This document shows, piece after piece, positions 60,014-64,000 of a stretch of DNA of 64,000 nt. The position numbers and the translations under genes were made by a program. Origin of the DNA: Leptospira fletcheri (GTDB lineage: Bacteria > Spirochaetota > Leptospiria > Leptospirales > Leptospiraceae); assembly GCF_004769195.1 (NCBI RefSeq), contig NZ_RQET01000008.1, positions 62,001-126,000 on the forward strand, given 5' to 3'. The notes beneath the pieces are model-generated. The model saw only the letters and a list, made by a program, of their open reading frames with translations, was not told the DNA's origin and made no database searches. The stretch's first letter is position 1, and each line of letters starts with the position of its first letter.

Positions 60014-60625
60014 CTAGGAAATATTAAGAAAGTTTTGAATGATCCGAAATCCTAATTGGCTACTCTTCTCGGGATGAAACTGAACCCCCATGACGTTTCC
60101 CTTGCGAAGTACAGATGTAAAACCCTTACCGTAAGGCGTAATACCGACTACGACATCATCTGAAGCCGGCTGAAAGTAGTAGCTATGGACGAAATAAAAA
60201 TCCGAATTTTCCGGTATATTCGAAAAAAGATCGTCGCCCTTTTTGTAGGCGACTTCATTCCAACCAACATGAGGAATTCGTAAATCATCGAACTCATCCA
60301 ATCTTTTTATTTCGCCCGGGATTAAGCCTAATCCTTCGCTTTTACGAACTTCGTAGCCAATATCTGCAAGTAGTTGCATCCCGAGGCAGATTCCAATAAG
60401 CGGAACTCCCTCTGAAACTGCATCCTTTATAGCTATATCAAATTTTCTTTCCTTTATATTCTCGATCCCGTCAGGAAAGGCGCCAACCCCAGGAAGCACA
60501 ATATGAGTCGCTTTTTTCAGATCCAAAGGGTTGTCCGTTATTTCGGCCTCTGCACCGCATTCTTGAAAGGCCCTCAACACCGAGGACAAATTCCCCATTC
60601 CATAATCTATTATCGCTACACTCAT
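60014..60625 (-). CDS. hisH2: HisH2-type glutamine amidotransferase
   Basis: 203 residues, class I glutaminase. Nucleophile Cys80 in GICLGMQLLA, and His184/Glu186 in VQFHPEKS. Releases ammonia from glutamine and channels it to HisF2. Nineteen bases upstream of hisF2 in gene order and 19 bases after the WbpG-like gene, i.e. inside the nonulosonate module. Confidence 0.88.
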   Translation of the reverse strand: MSVAIIDYGMGNLSSVLRAFQECGAEAEITDNPLDLKKATHIVLPGVGAFPDGIENIKERKFDIAIKDAVSEGVPLIGICLGMQLLADIGYEVRKSEGLGLIPGEIKRLDEFDDLRIPHVGWNEVAYKKGDDLFSNIPENSDFYFVHSYYFQPASDDVVVGITPYGKGFTSVLRKGNVMGVQFHPEKSSQLGFRIIQNFLNIS

Positions 60626-60644
60626 ACAACTTGACCCCGTATAA

Positions 60645-61793
60645 TCAGTTGTCGTAATTTATTTTTGTAAGGTTAAAATCCTTATCTTTCACAAGATTTC
60701 CACGGGAATCCTTAACAAATAATTTCTTATTCGTAAACTTATCCGCTACCCTTACAAATTCTTCCACCGTCATTCCAAGCGGACGAAGAATCTCTGAAAG
60801 CTGTTTATCGAGATACGTCCAAGGGAATTTACCATCCTGCTTCTTAACTAAATATATTCCATCCTCACGAGTCAACCTTCCTCTACGAATATGCAGAGAA
60901 GCGTGGTCACTGGCTCTTCCGAATCCAAATTTAATAAATTTAAAAAATTCATGAATTGCTGTCTGGTAATTGTCCAAATTTTCGTAATTAACGATCGAGC
61001 CCTCGGTTATCTTATACCAAGTTTGAAATCCATGTGCTTGAGCTAAGAGTGAATTTGAATAACCGTCCCAAGGCAGATAATATCCCAAAAACAACCCAGT
61101 TACTCCAACACGTTTCAGCTCTTCGTCGCTCGGATAGGTATAAGGGATCAAATCTTTCTGCGAAATATCTTCAACACCTGGGAGATCCGAAACTCTCAAT
61201 CCCAAGAGCCCTCCAAATTCTTCCAGCCATCTTCGATCAAGGATGCTTCTCTCCGAATCGGCCGCAGGGCCCCCATACTCATTCTGGGAATTCTCACCCC
61301 ATATAATTAACGGAATATTATATTGAACTGCAACCCTTACGGGAATGGTAAAAATACTTACGTGTTCCGGCCAAGAAATATCCCCAACCCTCGTTAAACC
61401 TATATAATTCAATTTGGCTCTAACTAAAGGATTCGGTGAAAATTCAAGATAATCCACCCCTAACTTCTTGATATTTTCAATATTCTTTCTGCCAACCTCC
61501 GTCAAATCGCAAGTCGAAGCCGTCACACAAAGAGGATTCATACCAAGTTGTAACAACCTGACCACCTGAAACGTACTGTCTTTTCCACCACTTACCGGAA
61601 CAATGCAATCCCAATTAGAGCGATCCTTAGAGCGATATTTATCAAGCAGAAGCATTAAGCTCTCTCTTCGCTCTACCCAATTTACTTCCTTACGATTTTC
61701 ATAACTTCTACAAGCGTTACAAACTCCAGCTTCATCTAGATAGAGATTCGGCTTCGTATCGGGCATAACACATTTTTTACAGTATTTAATCAT
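60645..61793 (-). CDS. N-acetyl sugar amidotransferase (WbpG/PseA-like)
   Basis: 382 residues. Zinc-like cysteine pairs CKKC (5, 8) and CNAC (25, 28), then a PP-loop VPVSGGKDSTFQ (SGGKDS at 68-73) of the adenine-nucleotide alpha hydrolase superfamily, and conserved WGENSQNEYGG. The family turns N-acetyl into N-acetamidino groups with ATP and ammonia; WbpG acts on mannuronate sugars, PseA on pseudaminic acid. With hisH2/hisF2 adjacent and pse genes around it, an acetamidino nonulosonate is expected. Confidence 0.87.
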   Translation of the reverse strand: MIKYCKKCVMPDTKPNLYLDEAGVCNACRSYENRKEVNWVERRESLMLLLDKYRSKDRSNWDCIVPVSGGKDSTFQVVRLLQLGMNPLCVTASTCDLTEVGRKNIENIKKLGVDYLEFSPNPLVRAKLNYIGLTRVGDISWPEHVSIFTIPVRVAVQYNIPLIIWGENSQNEYGGPAADSERSILDRRWLEEFGGLLGLRVSDLPGVEDISQKDLIPYTYPSDEELKRVGVTGLFLGYYLPWDGYSNSLLAQAHGFQTWYKITEGSIVNYENLDNYQTAIHEFFKFIKFGFGRASDHASLHIRRGRLTREDGIYLVKKQDGKFPWTYLDKQLSEILRPLGMTVEEFVRVADKFTNKKLFVKDSRGNLVKDKDFNLTKINYDN

Positions 61794-61803
61794 TCATTGC
61801 CCC

Positions 61804-62538
61804 TTATAATTTCTTTTGCGCAATATGTTCGTTAATCTTAATATATTCCGGATTTTTATTCAGAAATTCAATTACTTGTTTTACTCCAAATTCGGGATTT
61901 TCCGGGTATAAAGTTTCGATTATAATCTTGATAAGTTCGTAATCCTCTTGAGTATCCACCGTAAGCCTGAATGAACTTTCATCAATCGAATTGATCACGC
62001 TTCGGAGAGAGAAAAGCGAAGGGTTCTTATATATATATGGAGTGACGTGCTCCCTATCGGAAGGATCAAACGCCGCTCGATGGGCCGCAGATAAAGTCTT
62101 ATAAGAGAAAATTTCCGCGTCCATTCCTCTCGGAAAACTTCTCTCAAGCGTATTCGATACGTAATCGACTCCGCTTTTTTGATACATAAAATAGGACTGA
62201 ACAATCTCGGATAGAATCTCTGGATCTATAATCGGACAGTCCGAAGTGACTCGAATTATATTTTCAACTCCGAATTGAGTAGCGGCTTCGTAATACCTCG
62301 AAAGAACGTCCGATTCAGATCCTCTATAATAAGGGATATTCATCCGTTCGCAAAGATCGACAACCGGCTGATCGGATTCGTTCGTAGTAGTCGCAATGAT
62401 AATCCCGTCTACGAGTCGGACCCGCTGTAACCGTTCTATCTGATACTCTAGTAGTGTTTTATCTATAACTTTCTTGAGTATCTTTCCTGGAAGACGAGTA
62501 GATGTCATTCTTGCTTGAACAATAAAAGCCGTCTTCAT
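61804..62538 (-). CDS. SpsF/CMP-sugar-type cytidylyltransferase
   Basis: 244 residues. VQARMTSTRLPGKILKKV is the nucleotide motif of the SpsF/NeuA-like family; CPIIDPEILSEIV and DREHVTPYIY follow. SpsF proteins lie with SpsE (NeuB family) and SpsG (PseG family) in other operons, as here, so this is the likely activator of the nonulosonic acid to its CMP form in place of a PseF/NeuA protein. The specificity is inferred from position. Confidence 0.78.
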   Translation of the reverse strand: MKTAFIVQARMTSTRLPGKILKKVIDKTLLEYQIERLQRVRLVDGIIIATTTNESDQPVVDLCERMNIPYYRGSESDVLSRYYEAATQFGVENIIRVTSDCPIIDPEILSEIVQSYFMYQKSGVDYVSNTLERSFPRGMDAEIFSYKTLSAAHRAAFDPSDREHVTPYIYKNPSLFSLRSVINSIDESSFRLTVDTQEDYELIKIIIETLYPENPEFGVKQVIEFLNKNPEYIKINEHIAQKKL

Positions 62539-62543
62539 CAGAA

Positions 62544-63707
62544 TTAGGAGAGAATATCCTTTATAGTCTTAACTACGTATTCTTGCTGCTCATCCGTTAA
62601 ATCGTAAAACATAGGAAGACTTAGGACAGATTCGTAGTATTTTTCGGCCTCAGGAAAATCGCCTATACGAAAACCTAGTTTCTGATAATAGGGCTGAGTG
62701 TGCACCGGTATGTAATGAACCTGCACTCCTATGCCGCAAGAGCGAAGGTGCTCGAAGAGCTGCTTTCTATTTATTTTAGTCGACCCGGGAATCAGACGTA
62801 TCGGGTACAAATGAAAAGCCGATTCCGATTTTGGATCTTGAAACGGAGTGATAATTGGGAGACCTTTCAAAAGCCGTGTGTAATTATCGGCGATCTCCTT
62901 ACGTCTACTAATAAATTGATCCAATCTCTTAAGCTGACTCGCCCCTAGGGCAGCCTGGATATCGGTCATCCTATAATTAAAACCCAATTCCGTTTGCTGA
63001 TAATACCAAGCGCCGGCCCCGACCGACTCCGACGTCATTCGCTTCGGATTTCTAGTGATTCCATGCGATCTTAGCAACTGGAACTTTTCGAACAACGAAT
63101 TATCGTTTGTCGTCAACATTCCTCCCTCTCCTGTCGTGATAATCTTAACGGGATGGAAGCTAAAAACGGTGGCATTCGAATACAGACAATTCCCTATACG
63201 CTGCCCCGCATATTTTCCACCTACCGCATGGGACGCATCCTCAATAATCTTAAAGCCATATATCTTACTTAAATCGTAAATCGACTTCATGTCGCAGGAT
63301 TGTCCCGCAAAATGAACGGGAATCACTACTTTGGGCAATCGATTCTTTTTCTCAGCCAGCTTAAGCTTACTGACGAGAGAATCGATATCCATATTATACG
63401 TTTTTGGGTTTATATCGACAAAATCGATATTAGCACCGCAGTACAAAGCACAGTTCGCAGAAGCGACAAATGTATTTGGAGAGGTCCAAACTTCGTCGCC
63501 TTGCCCAATTCCCAGAGCTAAACATGCTATATGAAGTGCGCCTGTTGCATTTGATACTGCGACAGCGTAAGAAGAGCTGCAGTATGCAGATACAGCATTT
63601 TCAAAAGATTCAATGGCGGGTCCCTGTGTAATAAAATCGGATTTCAGAACCTCGACTACAGAATCAATATCGGCTTGATCAATGTTTTGACGACCGTAGG
63701 GAATCAT
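62544..63707 (-). CDS. pseC: UDP-4-amino-4,6-dideoxy-N-acetyl-beta-L-altrosamine transaminase
   Basis: 387 residues from the ATG at 63707 (MIPYGRQNIDQADID), which overlaps the pseB stop (ATGA); an open frame continues to 63770 but this start matches family length. PLP aminotransferase, DegT fold: SNATGALHIACLALG, EDASHAVGG, PLP lysine in FSFHPVKIITTGEGG (Lys188), YRMTDIQAALG. Aminates the C4 keto group of the PseB product. Confidence 0.9.
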   Translation of the reverse strand: MIPYGRQNIDQADIDSVVEVLKSDFITQGPAIESFENAVSAYCSSSYAVAVSNATGALHIACLALGIGQGDEVWTSPNTFVASANCALYCGANIDFVDINPKTYNMDIDSLVSKLKLAEKKNRLPKVVIPVHFAGQSCDMKSIYDLSKIYGFKIIEDASHAVGGKYAGQRIGNCLYSNATVFSFHPVKIITTGEGGMLTTNDNSLFEKFQLLRSHGITRNPKRMTSESVGAGAWYYQQTELGFNYRMTDIQAALGASQLKRLDQFISRRKEIADNYTRLLKGLPIITPFQDPKSESAFHLYPIRLIPGSTKINRKQLFEHLRSCGIGVQVHYIPVHTQPYYQKLGFRIGDFPEAEKYYESVLSLPMFYDLTDEQQEYVVKTIKDILS

Positions 63708-64000
63708 ACTCGAAAGGACGGGTCCACGTTTTCCACGATCAGCTTTCGGATCTGCTCGACGGAAAGCCAATCCGAATTAAGTCCGCTACTATAGCGAAAA
63801 TCTTTAGGGCAAAAACCACCATTGAATTTTTTCTTGAACTCGCTCACATTCCAAAGTTCCACGGATGGAAGAATTACAAAATAATCTTTAAACTCGATCG
63901 TATTCATCCCATCGGTTTCAGTTATCATTTCTTCATGTAATTTTTCGCCGGGGCGGATCCCTACGACCTTCATTTCGCAATTAGGTCCAATGGCTTCTGC
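63704..64000 (-). CDS. pseB: UDP-N-acetylglucosamine 4,6-dehydratase (inverting), C-terminal part (runs off the right edge)
   Basis: The last 98 codons are visible. VVGIRPGEKLHEEMITE and, near the end, FRYSSGLNSDWLSVEQIRKLI match the C-terminus of PseB/FlaA1, which converts UDP-GlcNAc to UDP-2-acetamido-2,6-dideoxy-beta-L-arabino-hexos-4-ulose, the first step of pseudaminic acid synthesis. The NAD-binding and catalytic parts lie beyond position 64000. Its stop overlaps the pseC start. Confidence 0.9.
   Translation of the reverse strand, partial: AEAIGPNCEMKVVGIRPGEKLHEEMITETDGMNTIEFKDYFVILPSVELWNVSEFKKKFNGGFCPKDFRYSSGLNSDWLSVEQIRKLIVENVDPSFRV

Noticed and set aside
59225..60625. hisF and hisH as histidine biosynthesis genes
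   Set aside because: HisF lacks the catalytic Asp11, no other his genes are near, and the WbpG-like amidotransferase and pse genes surround them.

Overview
The window is a piece of a Leptospira chromosome (spirochaete; genus fairly certain, species not determined). The evidence is the gene order and protein types: an rpsF-ssb-rpsR-rplI-dnaB-aspS-phoH-pgpH-ybeY-recO-argS run, frequent TTG starts, relaxed lipoboxes, a TIGR04325/LIC12133-type methyltransferase, and a very long one-direction LPS O-antigen (rfb-like) locus. No rRNA, tRNA, CRISPR array or insertion sequence was recognised.

Layout. (1) 1-4.6 kb: start of cysK (continues off the left edge), a divergent archaeal-type (type II) GAPDH-like protein coupled to a gamma-carbonic-anhydrase-like protein, a signal-peptidase-fold protein lacking its catalytic residues, and a GT-C membrane glycosyltransferase. 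(2) 4.8-11.1 kb, + strand: glycolytic operon gap-pgk-tpiA, then secG, an exported protein, a PAS histidine kinase and a response regulator carrying a GHKL ATPase-like output domain. (3) 24.8-11.1 kb, - strand: a tightly packed housekeeping run of about 14 genes from rpsF to cinA and a beta-propeller protein, covering ribosome, replication, aminoacyl-tRNA synthesis, RNA processing, c-di-AMP turnover and repair. (4) 25.1-30.0 kb, - strand: DASS-type transporter, SDR epimerase, CapA-type lipoprotein, and a GT-C membrane protein broken by a one-base frameshift. (5) 30.2-64.0 kb: polysaccharide locus. Two glycosyltransferase genes are on the + strand; everything else is on the - strand and would be read from the right edge leftwards.

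The polysaccharide locus reads as modules. A galactofuranose module has glf (UDP-galactopyranose mutase) plus two GlfT2-like transferases. A dTDP-amino-sugar module has rmlA, rmlB, FdtA-type ketoisomerase and FdtB-type aminotransferase, without rmlC/rmlD. A GDP-fucose synthase gene lies between them. At the right is a nonulosonic acid module: pseB, pseC, an SpsF-type cytidylyltransferase, pseG, a pseH-like GNAT and pseI. It is interleaved with a WbpG/HisH2/HisF2 amidination trio, which suggests a pseudaminic-type acid carrying an acetamidino group. Between these are several glycosyltransferases, two methyltransferases, a tandem pair of capsule-type transferases, a Wzt-type ABC exporter ATPase with a C-terminal extension, an alpha/beta hydrolase and two related beta-rich proteins of unknown function.

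Base composition changes markedly: the housekeeping half is GC-rich (one 60-base row in gap is about 57% GC), while the locus from about 36 kb on is AT-rich (one row near 41.6 kb is 30% GC). This is consistent with horizontal acquisition of the O-antigen genes. The most unusual items are the amidinated-nonulosonate module, the unknown beta-rich pair with the hydrolase next to Wzt, the catalytically empty signal peptidase, the type II GAPDH-like protein, the ArgRS with a degenerate HIGH motif, and the frameshifted membrane glycosyltransferase.
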